Of a stretch of DNA of 64,000 nucleotides, positions 1 to 9,205 are shown one piece after another. Within the stretch, counting starts at the first letter, position 1; every line of letters starts with the position of its first letter. Origin of the DNA: Mycobacterium sp. 852014-50255_SCH5639931 (lineage in GTDB: Bacteria > Actinomycetota > Actinomycetes > Mycobacteriales > Mycobacteriaceae); contig NZ_LZSV01000001.1 of NCBI RefSeq assembly GCF_001665605.1, positions 19,494 through 83,493 on the forward strand, read 5' to 3'. Below the pieces are notes generated by a model that was given only the letters and a program-made list of their open reading frames with translations, made no database searches and had not been told where the DNA came from. The translations under genes were made by a program, and so were the position numbers.

Positions 1-1119
1 GGGCCGGTGGGCCCGCTCGGGAGCGTAGGAGCGTTCGTGGTGCCAGCTGCCGTCCTGCAGCGCAACGGCGAAAATGTAGGGCAGCGAGTGGTCGAGCGTT
101 TCCCGCGACGCGTCGGGGTCGAACTTCTGCGGATCCCCGGAGCCCGTTCCGATGACGACGTGGGTGTGGTGGCTGGTGTGCAGCACGACGGTCGCGATCT
201 CACCGAGGTCGCCGATGCGCTCGCGTAGCCGCCGGGCCAGGTCGATCGGCGCCTGGCTCTGGTATTCGGCCGAGTGCTCCTTGGTGTAGCTGTCCAGAAT
301 CGCGCGCTTCGGCTCGCCGGGAGCGGGCAGCGGCACGCGGTATTCGCGCTCGGGCCCGCCCAGCAGCCAGGCGATCACCCCGTCCTCGCCCTCCCAGATG
401 GGCGCCGGAGATCTTTCGCCGCGCATCGCCCGATCGACCGCCTCGACGGCGACCTTGCCAGCGTGCGCCGGGGCGAAGGCCTTCCAACTGGAGATCAGCC
501 CCTTGCGGGATTGGCGGGTGCTGGTGGTCAGGTGCAGCGCCTGCCCGACCGCCTGGTAGATCGTCTCGGTGTCCAACCTCAGCATGGTCCCGATGCCGGC
601 CGCCACGGACGGCCCCAGATGCGCGACATGGTCAATCTTATACTCGTGCAGGCAGATTCCGCGGGCCAGATCGATTTGGATCTCGTAGGCGGTGGCCAGG
701 CCGCGGATCAGGTCGGACCCCGGCAGGCCCAGCTGCTGGGCGACCGCGACCAGCGGGGGGATGTTGTCACCCGGGTGGGAGTACTCGGCGGCCAAATATG
801 TGTCGTGGAAGTCGAGTTCGCGCACCGCGACGCAGTTCGCCCAGGCCACCCACTCAGCCGAATAGGTCCCGTCGACGCCGAAAACCCTGGCCCCGCGCCG
901 CGCGGGATGGGCCAGCGCCTGTTGCCGCGCCACCGTGACCGGCCGACGCAGCACGGCGGCGGCACTTACCGCCGCGTTGTCGATGATCCGGTTCGCCACC
1001 ATCTCCGCGGTTTCCGCTTCGACGGCAACCGGGTCGGCGGCGACTTCGGCGACCTTGGCGGCCAGGTGTTCGCGACGGGGAAAGTCGTCGGAGCTGCGCC
1101 GCGCCCGAACCGTATGCAT
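1..1119 (-). CDS. prpD: 2-methylcitrate dehydratase PrpD (C-terminus missing)
   Basis: Dehydrates 2-methylcitrate in the methylcitrate cycle, which clears propionyl-CoA from odd-chain fatty acids and sterols in the cytoplasm. The minus-strand frame is open from about 1119 to the window edge (373 codons). It reads as the MmgE/PrpD family: an N-terminal [18 protein letters not shown] segment, then ELDFHDTY and [12 protein letters not shown] near residues 95-120, then [13 protein letters not shown]. Family members are about 480-530 residues, so roughly the last 120-150 are off the left edge. Start is uncertain: ATG at 1119, with in-frame GTGs at 1125 and 1134. In M. tuberculosis prpD is followed by prpC and faces prpR. 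Here it faces an amine oxidase gene. Confidence 0.9.
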   Translation of the reverse strand, partial: MHTVRARRSSDDFPRREHLAAKVAEVAADPVAVEAETAEMVANRIIDNAAVSAAAVLRRPVTVARQQALAHPARRGARVFGVDGTYSAEWVAWANCVAVRELDFHDTYLAAEYSHPGDNIPPLVAVAQQLGLPGSDLIRGLATAYEIQIDLARGICLHEYKIDHVAHLGPSVAAGIGTMLRLDTETIYQAVGQALHLTTSTRQSRKGLISSWKAFAPAHAGKVAVEAVDRAMRGERSPAPIWEGEDGVIAWLLGGPEREYRVPLPAPGEPKRAILDSYTKEHSAEYQSQAPIDLARRLRERIGDLGEIATVVLHTSHHTHVVIGTGSGDPQKFDPDASRETLDHSLPYIFAVALQDGSWHHERSYAPERAHRP

Positions 1120-1195
1120 CAACACAATCCGCACCCTATGACCAACGCGTGCAGAAATGTCCGTTAACCCACCGCCACCGGTACCGGCCGAGGTG

Positions 1196-1236
1196 TAGTT
1201 TGCTGCTGGGGCGGTGCCTAGGTTGAGGAGCCAGCC
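1196..1236 (+). promoter_or_regulatory. candidate -10 and ribosome binding site of the amine oxidase gene
   Basis: TAGTTT at 1196-1201 fits the mycobacterial TANNNT -10 element, and a GAGGAG Shine-Dalgarno lies 7-8 nt before the ATG at 1237. The region also separates the divergently transcribed prpD. Confidence 0.4.
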
Positions 1237-2601
1237 ATGTCAGAGGTCGACTGTTGCGTGGTCGGAGCAGGATTCGCGGGTTTGACGGCCGCCTTGCGGT
1301 TGAAACAGGCGGGTCATTCGGTGGCCTTGCTGGAGGCGCGTGACAGGGTCGGCGGCCGGACCTTCACCGAGTACCGACCCGACGGGACATGGATCGATCG
1401 CGGCGGTGCGTGGATCGGACCGGGCCAGGACCGGATCTACGCGATGATGGACGAGTTCGGTGTCCCCGAGTACAAGCAGCACAACGACGGCGACGCCATG
1501 ATGATCGTCGACGGCAGGAAGCACCGCTATGGCGGCACCATCCCCTGGACGATGAGCCCATGGGCGGTCGCCAACCTCGGCGTCGGTTTGCTGTCGATCG
1601 AGAAAATGGCGAAATCGCTTCCGCGCGAAGCGCCGTGGGACGCCAAACACGCCGACGAATGGGACCGCATCAGCGTGGGCGAATGGATCGAGCAGAACAC
1701 CATGTCCAAGCAGGCCCGCGAAATGCTGGACATGGCCTTTGCCGGCCTCTACACCTCGGCGGCGTCAGAGACGTCGTTGCTGTGGGGGTTGTTGCAGACG
1801 GCGTCGGCAGGCGGACTGACGTTCGCGATTTCGGGCCAGGGCGGCTCGCAGGATGCCCGGCCGGTCGGGGGGATGGGCGCCATTTACGGTCCCATCACGG
1901 CCGAACTGGCTGATTCCGTGCACCTTTCGCAACCAGTCAGGCAAATCGCCCAGGACGCCGACGGTGTGACGGTGAGCGCCGCCGACCTGACGGTGCGCGC
2001 CCGGCGGGTCATCGTGGCGATCCCGCTGGCGATCGCCGCGTCGATCGTCTACGAGCCATTGCTGCCGGTGGATCGGGCGATGCTGCACCAGCGCATGCCG
2101 AGCGGCGCGGCCATCAAGACGTCGATCATCTACGACGAGCCGTTCTGGCGCGCCGACGGGCTGTCCGGCCAATCGGCCGCACCGGGAACCCCGGCCACCC
2201 TGACGATCGACGCCTGCACGGACACCGGCGACCCCGGCGTCATGTGCGTCATCACCGAAGGACCCGCGGCGCGTCGGCTGACGAGGCTCAACGAGGCCGA
2301 ACGCAGGGCGGCGCTCGTCGGCGAGCTGGTCGACCGGTTTGGCGAGAAGGCCAGAACGCCGCAGGAATACCACGAGCAGAACTGGACCATCGAGCGCTAC
2401 TCCGGCGGCGGGATGATCAGCCACGCCCCGACCGGCGTGCTGACCGAGTTCGGTTACACCCTGCGCGAGCCCTGCGGTCGCATCCACTGGGCGGGGACGG
2501 AAAGCTCGGCCGAGATGTGCGGGTGGATCGACGGAGCGATCCGCTCCGGTGAGCGCGCGGCGACCGAAGTGCGGGAGGCCGAGACCGCCGCGGTCGCCTG
2601 A
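1237..2601 (+). CDS. flavin-containing monoamine oxidase family protein
   Basis: FAD-dependent oxidase expected to act on amines (substrate unknown), 454 aa, close to mycobacterial AofH in length. The N-terminus carries the dinucleotide motif GAGFAG (G10, G12, G15) followed by [12 protein letters not shown]. The C-terminal FAD motif IHWAGTESS is at about residues 415-423. In MAO-A/B a Cys in the segment YSGGC binds FAD covalently. Here the segment reads [13 protein letters not shown], so the Cys is Gly and flavin binding is probably non-covalent, as in some bacterial putrescine oxidases. It is divergent from prpD, at the position where H37Rv has prpR. A GAGGAG Shine-Dalgarno supports the start. 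Confidence 0.85.
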   Translation: MSEVDCCVVGAGFAGLTAALRLKQAGHSVALLEARDRVGGRTFTEYRPDGTWIDRGGAWIGPGQDRIYAMMDEFGVPEYKQHNDGDAMMIVDGRKHRYGGTIPWTMSPWAVANLGVGLLSIEKMAKSLPREAPWDAKHADEWDRISVGEWIEQNTMSKQAREMLDMAFAGLYTSAASETSLLWGLLQTASAGGLTFAISGQGGSQDARPVGGMGAIYGPITAELADSVHLSQPVRQIAQDADGVTVSAADLTVRARRVIVAIPLAIAASIVYEPLLPVDRAMLHQRMPSGAAIKTSIIYDEPFWRADGLSGQSAAPGTPATLTIDACTDTGDPGVMCVITEGPAARRLTRLNEAERRAALVGELVDRFGEKARTPQEYHEQNWTIERYSGGGMISHAPTGVLTEFGYTLREPCGRIHWAGTESSAEMCGWIDGAIRSGERAATEVREAETAAVA

Positions 2602-2610
2602 TCAAATCCC

Positions 2611-2922
2611 TTGTGCGCGGCTTTGGTGTCGGCCGCGAGCCCGCCCTGCAGCGTTAGCGAATCCGGCACAAAACTCCTACCGGCCTTTAGCGGCTTAAGC
2701 CGGATAGCCGCAGACCATGAGTTTGGATGTAACGTCGTGCTGGCCGGCAGACCAGCACACCGCCGCGCGCCAGAGGTCTTGGCCTCTAGCCCCGCCGATG
2801 CGGCGTTGTCGCTAACGATCGAGCGGGTGGTGGACATGGCACGCGAACAGGGGCACGGCGGAATCGTCATAAACCCGGCAGGCAGGTACATGTGTGTTGC
2901 GTTAGCCGAGCTCCTTGGCTGA
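2611..2922 (+). CDS. short hypothetical ORF, possibly a gene remnant
   Basis: A 103-codon frame in an otherwise gene-free stretch (2602-2945). Only the last about 40 residues look protein-like (TIERVVDMAREQGHGG followed by IVINPAGRYM). The first half has the Ser/Pro/Ala-rich look of a non-coding GC-rich frame. I see no Shine-Dalgarno before the first ATG, and a start at a later codon is possible. The tail loosely recalls SseB-type domains, but not enough to name it. It ends 23 bp before a well-supported membrane protein gene. It may be a decayed gene. Confidence 0.25.
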   Translation: MCAALVSAASPPCSVSESGTKLLPAFSGLSRIAADHEFGCNVVLAGRPAHRRAPEVLASSPADAALSLTIERVVDMAREQGHGGIVINPAGRYMCVALAELLG

Positions 2923-2945
2923 CGAACGGATCGAGAGGAAACCGG

Positions 2946-3464
2946 GTGCGCGCCAGGGCAATCGGAGTAGTGACCGTCGTGGCGACCATCGCGTCAGCCG
3001 CATTGACTCTTCTACCGTGGATCGATCTGAGCCCGTTGGGCTTGCCCATTCGCTGGAACGGTCTGGGCATCTACATCGGCGAGCACGGCGAACACTATGG
3101 TGGTCTGTTCACCGGACTGGTCAACAGCACGCCGGGCTGGGTCGTGCTGATTGCCTCGATTGCCGCCGGCGGCGCGCTGCTTGGCGCGAGCCGAGTGCGG
3201 GTGCTCGGACTCGTCGCGTGCGGATTCGCTGTCGTCGCATTCGTCAGCGCTGTCTTGTGTTTGGTGTATCCGGCGGTACTGGCCGGCGATGCCAAGCACG
3301 AGTTGGGCATATCTCTGGTATCGGACCGGGAAGTGCTGAACTCCCGTGTGTTGATCGCCGAAGCCGTGTCCACTGGCGTGCTGGTGGTGTGCGCCGCGCT
3401 TACCGTCGCCAGAGCGAAGAGACGGCGGAGTAGGACGACGACCCCAGCTAACCAGTCTGCTTAA
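2946..3464 (+). CDS. four-helix integral membrane protein, unknown function
   Basis: A 172-residue protein with four hydrophobic segments: residues about 5-25 (VVTVVATIASAALTLLPW), a second after the GEHGEHYGG loop, a third around LGLVACGFAVVAFVSAVLCL and a fourth near the C-terminus (STGVLVVCAALTV), ending in a basic KRRRSRTTT tail. The start is GTG at 2946, because GAGAGGAA lies 5 nt upstream. Longer in-frame starts (2892) would overlap the preceding frame. Its 3' end overlaps the convergent DoxX gene by 17 bp. I do not recognise a named family. Confidence 0.7.
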   Translation: MRARAIGVVTVVATIASAALTLLPWIDLSPLGLPIRWNGLGIYIGEHGEHYGGLFTGLVNSTPGWVVLIASIAAGGALLGASRVRVLGLVACGFAVVAFVSAVLCLVYPAVLAGDAKHELGISLVSDREVLNSRVLIAEAVSTGVLVVCAALTVARAKRRRSRTTTPANQSA

Positions 3465-3957
3465 CGGGAGGCCGGTAGAAGATCACCAGCTGACCGATCG
3501 CGCCGGCGATCCCGAGCACCACCGAGATCAACAAGCCGCGCCAGCCGTCCATCCAGTTGTGCCCGAACACCACGTAGTCCAGGCTCAGCTTCCCGGCGCC
3601 CAGGGTGGCCACGGCGATGGCGCTGACCGCCAGGACCAGGTTGTACTCCCAGCCCTCCTTGACGATGAAGAAGCCGTTGGCGCGATGCACGGTCCAGGCC
3701 GCGACCAGCATCAACGACACGAAGCCGGCGGCGGGGATTGGGGTCAGCAGACCGGCGGCCAAGCCGAGCCCGGCGGCCATCTCAGTCGTCGCGGCCACGG
3801 TGGCGTGGAACTTGCCCGGCTTCATGCCGATGCTTTCGAACCACCGCGCGGTGCCCGGGATGCGGCCGCCGCCGAAGAACTTGTTATAGCCATGCGCAGC
3901 CAACGTCACGCCCAACACCAGCCGCAAGATCAGTAACCCGACGTCGTAGGGAGTCAT
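3448..3957 (-). CDS. DoxX family membrane protein
   Basis: Four-helix membrane protein of 169 aa. The first helix carries ILRLVLGVTLAAHGYNKFF, typical of DoxX/SURF4-like proteins, followed by IPGTARWFESIGMKPG, a conserved loop of the family. Three more hydrophobic stretches follow (AAGLGLAAGLLTPIPAAGF, LVLAVSAIAVATLGAGKLSL, LLISVVLGIAGAIGQLVIF). Mycobacterial DoxX homologues have been linked to membrane oxidoreductase complexes with SodA, but nothing here shows a partner. It is convergent with the upstream-listed membrane protein. Between it and ppdK lie about 200 bp with no gene I can support. Confidence 0.85.
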   Translation of the reverse strand: MTPYDVGLLILRLVLGVTLAAHGYNKFFGGGRIPGTARWFESIGMKPGKFHATVAATTEMAAGLGLAAGLLTPIPAAGFVSLMLVAAWTVHRANGFFIVKEGWEYNLVLAVSAIAVATLGAGKLSLDYVVFGHNWMDGWRGLLISVVLGIAGAIGQLVIFYRPPVKQTG

Positions 3958-4157
3958 ACCTGCAAACCTAGATCATCGGGCGGACCGGATAACAGGACCG
4001 CCGAGCAGCTAACTCCCGTGGCGCGTGTGGGAACATTGCGGACGTTCCGACGTTGGCCAATCAGCCGCTGACCAGAAGGGGGTGCACCACGGCTCGTATC
4101 GCACGAGGCAGCGGCGCTCCCTGTAGCGCGTCCAGGGCCTCGCCTGACGGGCATTGC

Positions 4158-5738
4158 GTGGTGTTACTCGACGGCACAGCGAGTCATCCGCGGGCGCTGC
4201 TGGGCAACAAGGGCCACGGCATCGAGATGATGCGCCGCCACGGCCTGCCGGTGCCGCCCGCCTTCTGCATCACCACCGAGGTGGGGCTGCGTTTCCTCGC
4301 CGACCCCGGGGCAACGATCGACGCGATCTGGGACGACGTGCTGGAACGGGTGAGCTGGCTGGAGGCGCAGACTTCGCGCACGTTCGGTCGGGGTCCGCGT
4401 CCCCTGCTGGTCAGCGTGCGCTCGGGGGCCACCCAGTCGATGCCGGGGATGATGGACACGATCTTGGACCTCGGCATGAACGATGATGTCGAGCAAGCGC
4501 TGGCCGCGGCCGACACGGCGTTCGCCCGCGACACGCGCCAGCGGTTCGACCGCATGTACCGGCGCATCGTTGGGTTGGACGACCACGAATCGCCGCCCGC
4601 CGACCCCTATGCGCAGCTACGCGCCGGCATCGAGGCGGTGTTCGCCTCGTGGAACTCACCCCGCGCGGTCGCCTACCGCGCCCATTCCGGCGGCGCCGAC
4701 GATCAGAGCGGCACGGCGGTCGTCGTGCAGGCGATGGTGTTCGGCAACCACGGCCCCGATTCGGGTGCGGGCGTTCTCGTTTCGCGCAATCCCGTCACCG
4801 GCGACCGCGCACCGTTCGGCGAATGGCTGCCCGGAGGACAGGGGGACGACGTGGTATCCGGATCGGTCGACGTCGAGCCGGTCACCGCCCTGCGCGACGA
4901 GCAACCGGCCGTCTACGAAGAGTTGATGGAAACCGCCCACAAATTGGAGCGCCTCGGGTCCGACGTTCAAGAGATCGAGTTCACCGTCGAACACGGCAAA
5001 CTCTGGCTGCTGCAGACGCGGGGCGCGGAGCGGTCGGCGCAGGCAGCGGTGCGCCTCGCGTTACAGCTGCGGCACGAGGGGCTCATCGACGACGCCGAGA
5101 CGCTGCGACGGGTGACCCCGGCACACGTACAGACCCTACTGTTACCGGCGTTGCAGCCCGAAATACGTTTGGCGGCAAATCTTCTGGCCAAGGGATTGCC
5201 GGCATGCCCGGGCGTCGCGTCGGGTAGGGCATACACCGACGTCGACGAGGCGCTCGATGCCGCGGAGCGAGGCGAGTCGGTGATCCTGGTGCGCGATCAC
5301 ACCCGGCCGGAAGACGTCTCCGGCATGCTTGCCGCGCAAGGCATCGTCACCGAGGTCGGAGGGGCGGCCAGCCACGCGGCAGTGGTCAGCCGCGAACTCG
5401 GCCGCGTGGCCGTAGTGGGGTGCGGACACGGAGTCGCCGCATCCCTGGCCGGCAAGCTGATCACCGTCGACGGCGCCGAAGGCGAAGTGCGCGAGGGCAA
5501 CCTGAGCCTGTCCGCATGGTCGGAGAGCGATACACCCGAACTGCGGGAGCTGGCCGACATCGCGCGAAGGCTCAGCCCGCTGCGTGCCCACACCTCCGGC
5601 GGCCACCTGCGGCTGGACGACACCACGGAGGACGCGGTGGCGGAGGCGATGAAACGCGGACACACCGACGTCGTCTCGGCCACCCCTCTTATCGTCATGC
5701 TGACCGCACTGCGGCTCGCGGGTGAGACCACGTCATGA
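4158..5738 (+). CDS. ppdK: PpdK, short pyruvate phosphate dikinase-like protein
   Basis: Related to pyruvate,phosphate dikinase but only about 526 aa (full enzymes are about 880). The N-terminal ATP-grasp part is present (ALLGNKGHGIEMMRRHGLPV, then LLVSVRSGATQSMPGMMDT and FGNHGPDSGAGVLVSRNP). The swivelling domain contains TEVGGAASHAAVV with the phosphorylatable His at about residue 400. The C-terminal PEP/pyruvate-binding barrel is absent, so it cannot run the full PPDK reaction alone. The likely start is GTG at 4158 or 4161; the frame extends to 4053 but the added residues look non-coding. The stop overlaps the next gene by 4 bp (ATGA). Orthologue of Rv1127c by synteny. Confidence 0.85.
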   Translation: MVLLDGTASHPRALLGNKGHGIEMMRRHGLPVPPAFCITTEVGLRFLADPGATIDAIWDDVLERVSWLEAQTSRTFGRGPRPLLVSVRSGATQSMPGMMDTILDLGMNDDVEQALAAADTAFARDTRQRFDRMYRRIVGLDDHESPPADPYAQLRAGIEAVFASWNSPRAVAYRAHSGGADDQSGTAVVVQAMVFGNHGPDSGAGVLVSRNPVTGDRAPFGEWLPGGQGDDVVSGSVDVEPVTALRDEQPAVYEELMETAHKLERLGSDVQEIEFTVEHGKLWLLQTRGAERSAQAAVRLALQLRHEGLIDDAETLRRVTPAHVQTLLLPALQPEIRLAANLLAKGLPACPGVASGRAYTDVDEALDAAERGESVILVRDHTRPEDVSGMLAAQGIVTEVGGAASHAAVVSRELGRVAVVGCGHGVAASLAGKLITVDGAEGEVREGNLSLSAWSESDTPELRELADIARRLSPLRAHTSGGHLRLDDTTEDAVAEAMKRGHTDVVSATPLIVMLTALRLAGETTS

Positions 5739-6349
5739 CCGAATTGGCAGTGTTGCAGGCGGTTCGGCTGAAGGGCCGGCTGCGTCCCGCCGAGCTTGCC
5801 GGGACACTGAACGAGGACATTGCCGACGTGACGACCATCGTCGGACGGCTGACCACGGCAGGCCTACTGGTCGACGGTGCGACAGTGCGGATCACCCCCG
5901 CCGGGCGCGAGCGGCTCGCGGCGCTGCTCGACGAGGAGCGTAGCGGCGCGGACCGGGCGGCGCTGGCCGCCGCCTACGACGACTTTCGGCCCGTCAACAC
6001 CGAATTCAAATCCCTGGTCACGGATTGGCAGCTGAAGGGCGGCCCCGGCGGCACCCCGAACGCGCACGATGACGCGGAATACGACGCCGCGGTGCTGGCC
6101 CGCCTCGAAAATGTGCATGCGCGGGTGCTGCCGATCATCGAGTCGGTCGCGGCGCAGCTGCCGAGGCTGAACGCGTACCCGGCGAAATTGGTTGCGGCCC
6201 TGGGCAAAGTGCGGGCAGGCGAGACCGCGTGGCTGACCAGGCCGCTCATCGACTCCTACCATACGGTGTGGTTCGAGCTGCACGAGGAGCTGATCTTGGC
6301 CGTCGGTCTCACGCGGGAGGAAGCGGCCCGATCCGGCGATGCGCAGTAG
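5735..6349 (+). CDS. winged-helix-like protein coupled to PpdK (Rv1126c-like)
   Basis: A 204-residue protein of unknown function. Residues 1-75 look like a winged helix: AVLQAVRLKGRLRPAELAG, a second helix DVTTIVGRLTTAGLLVDG and a wing TVRITPAGRERLAALL. The remainder is predominantly alpha-helical with no motif I recognise. The ATG overlaps the ppdK stop by 4 bp, which implies translational coupling and a joint role. The gene abuts the convergent acyltransferase-like gene with no spacer. The pair is conserved in synteny with Rv1127c-Rv1126c. Whether it binds DNA or serves as a subunit or substrate of PpdK is unknown. Confidence 0.75.
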   Translation: MTELAVLQAVRLKGRLRPAELAGTLNEDIADVTTIVGRLTTAGLLVDGATVRITPAGRERLAALLDEERSGADRAALAAAYDDFRPVNTEFKSLVTDWQLKGGPGGTPNAHDDAEYDAAVLARLENVHARVLPIIESVAAQLPRLNAYPAKLVAALGKVRAGETAWLTRPLIDSYHTVWFELHEELILAVGLTREEAARSGDAQ

Positions 6350-7591
6350 CTACAACACCGCGTCGAGGAGCCGCACATAAGCGTCGATGTCAGGAACGGC
6401 CGACTCGGCCGCGTGCACGCTGACCGCGATGGTGTCCCCGATGCCGTGCACGCCGTGCGTCAGCCCCATCACCGGCGACAGCCCCGGGTAGCCGGCTGTC
6501 AGGACCACCCGGGCCCCGCCGAAGCTGAGGTCGGCCGGCCCGCGGTAAACGCTGGACACCACGGTGTTGCCGGACACCTGCTCGGGGCGAACATCGAAAT
6601 CGAATTGGGCTACTCCCCAACGCAATAGGACTGCGGGCACCGCCGCAAAAGCTCGGTCGGCGTAGCGCGTAGCCGGATGCGCGAAGCGGCGCCGGCCGCC
6701 GGCCAGCTCCGCCGCGATCCGTTCGGCGCGGGCGTCCCACCCCAGCTTTGGATACAGACCCACGGTGACGTTGCCGAAGTGGTTATAGGCATGCGCGACA
6801 CCGGGTTTAGCCATCGGAACCTCGGCGCCCAGCGTATCGGCGGCGCCGCCCAGCAACTCGGAGAGCGCCGCGGAGATCGCGGTCAGCGCTCCCACTGTGA
6901 CGGTAGGGCCGCGCAGCTGCGAGCGGTGTCGCACCAGCGTGCGCACCGAGCAGGACGCGCCGGGGCGCGCATTCGTCGGCAGTAGGGGCCGGGGACCGGC
7001 CCTAGGGGCCAGCAGCCCCGCGCGGGTGTCGCGCTCCAGCTGGCGATGGGCACGAGCCGCCTGCGCGGCTCGCCACGGCAAGAACCCGGCCCGTAGCCGT
7101 CGCACCCCGGGCACGGGATCCGGCCGGCCGAACAGCCAACCCGCCATCGCGGATGCACGGGCCCCGTCGGCCAACGCGTGCGCGACCTGCATCACCGCCA
7201 CGCTCCCCGGCCCGGTCACGCCCGGGATGCCCAGCACCGCGCTGAAGACGTGCAGCCGCCAGGGCATCCGGCACACGTCCAGCTGGTCACCGGCAAGGGC
7301 GACGACGGCGGCCAGGCAGCCGGCCCAGCTGTGGTCATCGAGGTCGTGGCGGACGACCTGGTCGGCCGTGACGGCCGCCGGAACCCACTGCGGGTAGACC
7401 AGCGGTCCGCGATCCCGCACTCGCAGCGCAAGCTCCGGGTCCTGGTTGGCCCGCCGGCGGAGTTGCTCGATGACATGGGCGTAATCGGCGGGCTCGCCGT
7501 CGAACGCGTAGAGCAAGAACTCGTCGTTGGGAATCTTGGCCGACATCCAGTAGAACTGCGCATCGACAGCGGCCAACCGCTGCGGGGCCAT
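6350..7591 (-). CDS. WS/DGAT-like acyltransferase fold protein (Rv1125-like)
   Basis: A 413-residue protein resembling the wax ester synthase/diacylglycerol acyltransferase and condensation-domain fold. The N-terminus LAAVDAQFYWMS matches the family's opening segment. VAHALADGARAS at about residues 135-146 corresponds to the HHxxxDG active-site motif with the first His replaced by Ala and the catalytic second His and the DG kept. A C-terminal segment SGNTVVSSVYRGPADLSFGG matches the family's structural region. Mycobacterial relatives make triacylglycerol or wax esters, but activity here is not established. It follows ephC with no gap on the same strand, so the two are probably one transcript. 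Confidence 0.7.
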   Translation of the reverse strand: MAPQRLAAVDAQFYWMSAKIPNDEFLLYAFDGEPADYAHVIEQLRRRANQDPELALRVRDRGPLVYPQWVPAAVTADQVVRHDLDDHSWAGCLAAVVALAGDQLDVCRMPWRLHVFSAVLGIPGVTGPGSVAVMQVAHALADGARASAMAGWLFGRPDPVPGVRRLRAGFLPWRAAQAARAHRQLERDTRAGLLAPRAGPRPLLPTNARPGASCSVRTLVRHRSQLRGPTVTVGALTAISAALSELLGGAADTLGAEVPMAKPGVAHAYNHFGNVTVGLYPKLGWDARAERIAAELAGGRRRFAHPATRYADRAFAAVPAVLLRWGVAQFDFDVRPEQVSGNTVVSSVYRGPADLSFGGARVVLTAGYPGLSPVMGLTHGVHGIGDTIAVSVHAAESAVPDIDAYVRLLDAVL

Positions 7592-8497
7592 TCAGCCGGG
7601 CGAGCCGATGAACCCGAGGATCAGGTCGGCGACCTTGTCGGCCTGCTCGAGCTGCAGGAAGTGCCCCGCGTGATCCACGATGGCCATCTCGCTGCCCGGC
7701 GGCAACACCTTCTCCGCCCAGCGGGCGAAAGCCGGTGTCATGCAGCCGTCGTCGCGGCCATGCAGGTACAGGCACGGCCACACCGGCTCTTCGGTCCACA
7801 GCTCGTTCAGTTCGGCATACTGCGCCGGCGGCCGCGTGTTGCGGATCGTGGCGCGGTACGGTCCCAGTGCCGCACGCCAGCTCTCCGGCGTCCCGATCGC
7901 CGCGTCGACGTGGCGTAGATCCTCGTCGGCGCGATAGCCCGGTGACCACCGCCGCCACAGCAGCGGCAGCACCCAGGACGCGGAATGTTCTGGCAGCAAG
8001 GGCAATTGGAAATACATGATGTACCAGCTGCGCAGCAGTTGGCGCGCCAGATGGCCGGCCAGCCGCCCTCGCTCCGCCGCGCCAGCCTTGCGACGGAAGG
8101 CCGACGACGGCGGCACGGACATGATCACGGCCTTGGTGAATGGGCTGTCGGGCATGGCGGCCAGACCGGTGGTGGCGATCGCACCCCAGTCGTGGCCGAT
8201 CACCACGTCACCGTCGGTGCCGCCCGCTGCCGAGCGCACCCGCAAGGCATCGTCCATCATCGCGCCGACGTGATAGCTGCCGTCGGCCGGGATCGACGAC
8301 GGCGCGTATCCGCGCATGAAGGGCGCCACCACCCGCCAGCCGGACTCGACGAGCCGCGGAGCGATCTTGCGAAACCCGTAGGGGGTGTCGGGGAAGCCGT
8401 GCAGGCACAAGGCGATGGGGCCACCGCGTGGTCCCCAGGTGAGTGCCTTCAGGTCCCCCGCAGGGCTGGGCACGTCGATCCAGCCTGGTTCACCCAT
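7592..8497 (-). CDS. ephC: epoxide hydrolase EphC
   Basis: Alpha/beta hydrolase of the epoxide hydrolase type, 301 aa, opening epoxides to diols in the cytoplasm. The oxyanion-hole segment HGFPDTPYGFRK is at about residue 34. The nucleophile elbow GHDWGA has Asp as nucleophile at about residue 102, as in epoxide hydrolases and haloalkane dehalogenases rather than Ser. The catalytic His lies in DHAGHFLQLEQ near the C-terminus. The cap region includes two Tyr-rich stretches (SWYIMYFQ). The start ATG at 8497 has GGGAG 5 nt upstream. The stop codon abuts the start of the acyltransferase-like gene. Orthologue of Rv1124. Confidence 0.88.
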   Translation of the reverse strand: MGEPGWIDVPSPAGDLKALTWGPRGGPIALCLHGFPDTPYGFRKIAPRLVESGWRVVAPFMRGYAPSSIPADGSYHVGAMMDDALRVRSAAGGTDGDVVIGHDWGAIATTGLAAMPDSPFTKAVIMSVPPSSAFRRKAGAAERGRLAGHLARQLLRSWYIMYFQLPLLPEHSASWVLPLLWRRWSPGYRADEDLRHVDAAIGTPESWRAALGPYRATIRNTRPPAQYAELNELWTEEPVWPCLYLHGRDDGCMTPAFARWAEKVLPPGSEMAIVDHAGHFLQLEQADKVADLILGFIGSPG

Positions 8498-8608
8498 ATC
8501 GACTCCCTGCTCGGCGCGTCCGCACGGACCAACCTAACGCGTGCGGGCCGAAGACGCACCGACCACATGCCCTAAGCGGCCAAAGCGGTGCTGCGACAGG
8601 GAGTTTCG

Positions 8609-9082
8609 TTACACCCGCGCGGCGGCCCGATCCAGGTCGGCGATGATGATCTTTCGCATGCCATACAGCGCTTGGGTGGCTGCCGCCGCGCGTACCCGGT
8701 CGGGGTCGCTGATCAGCTCGTAGAGCCGGTCCGGGACGATCTGCCAGCTCAGGCCGAAGCGGTCCTTACACCAACCGCACTGCGATTCCTCGCCGCCGTC
8801 GGTCAACCGCTCCCAGTAGTAGTCGACCTCGTCCTGGTCCTTGCAGTGGATGGTGAAGGACACCGCTTCGGTGAAGTGGAAGTGCGGGCCACCGTTGATG
8901 CCGATGAACCGGGTGCCGTCCAGCACGAAGCTGCCGGACAGGACGGTACCCGGCTCGCCCGGCCCGGCCTCCGTGGTTCGGTTGAGGCCCTCGATGTGCG
9001 AGTTCGGGAAAATCGAGGTGTAGAACCTGGCCGCCTCCTCCAGATCGTGGTCGAACCACAGCGACGGGGTGATCGATGGCAT
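8609..9082 (-). CDS. VOC superfamily (PhnB-like) protein
   Basis: A 157-residue glyoxalase-fold protein of the PhnB/3-demethylubiquinone methyltransferase-like group. It opens with PSLWFDHDLEEAARFYTSIFPNS, has FVLDGTRFIGINGG and FTEAVSFTIHCKDQDEVDYYWERL, then CGWCKDRFGLSWQIVP, all recognisable features of that group. Function is unknown; the family includes metal-dependent and non-catalytic members. The start ATG at 9082 is chosen because GAGGAGG lies 9 nt upstream. The frame is open to 9151 but that extension is Arg/Pro-rich and lacks support. Confidence 0.82.
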   Translation of the reverse strand: MPSITPSLWFDHDLEEAARFYTSIFPNSHIEGLNRTTEAGPGEPGTVLSGSFVLDGTRFIGINGGPHFHFTEAVSFTIHCKDQDEVDYYWERLTDGGEESQCGWCKDRFGLSWQIVPDRLYELISDPDRVRAAAATQALYGMRKIIIADLDRAAARV

Positions 9083-9191
9083 TGGCCGCGGCCTCCTCAT
9101 GGGCTGGTTGGTGTTGTCACTGGATAGACCGCGGCCAGGGTGAAAACTCATCGCGTCGTCGACCCGCGAGACGGTGCTTAAGCCCCCTATG

Positions 9192-9197
9192 TAACGT
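9192..9197 (+). promoter_or_regulatory. candidate -10 element of bpoB
   Basis: TAACGT matches TANNNT and ends 8 nt before the bpoB ATG, consistent with a leaderless or nearly leaderless transcript. Confidence 0.35.
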
Positions 9198-9205
9198 CAG
9201 GTCGC

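Noticed and set aside
274..1167. Long plus-strand frame opposite prpD
   Set aside because: Gly/Arg/Pro-rich composition with no motif, antisense to a clear PrpD reading frame; a shadow caused by high GC.
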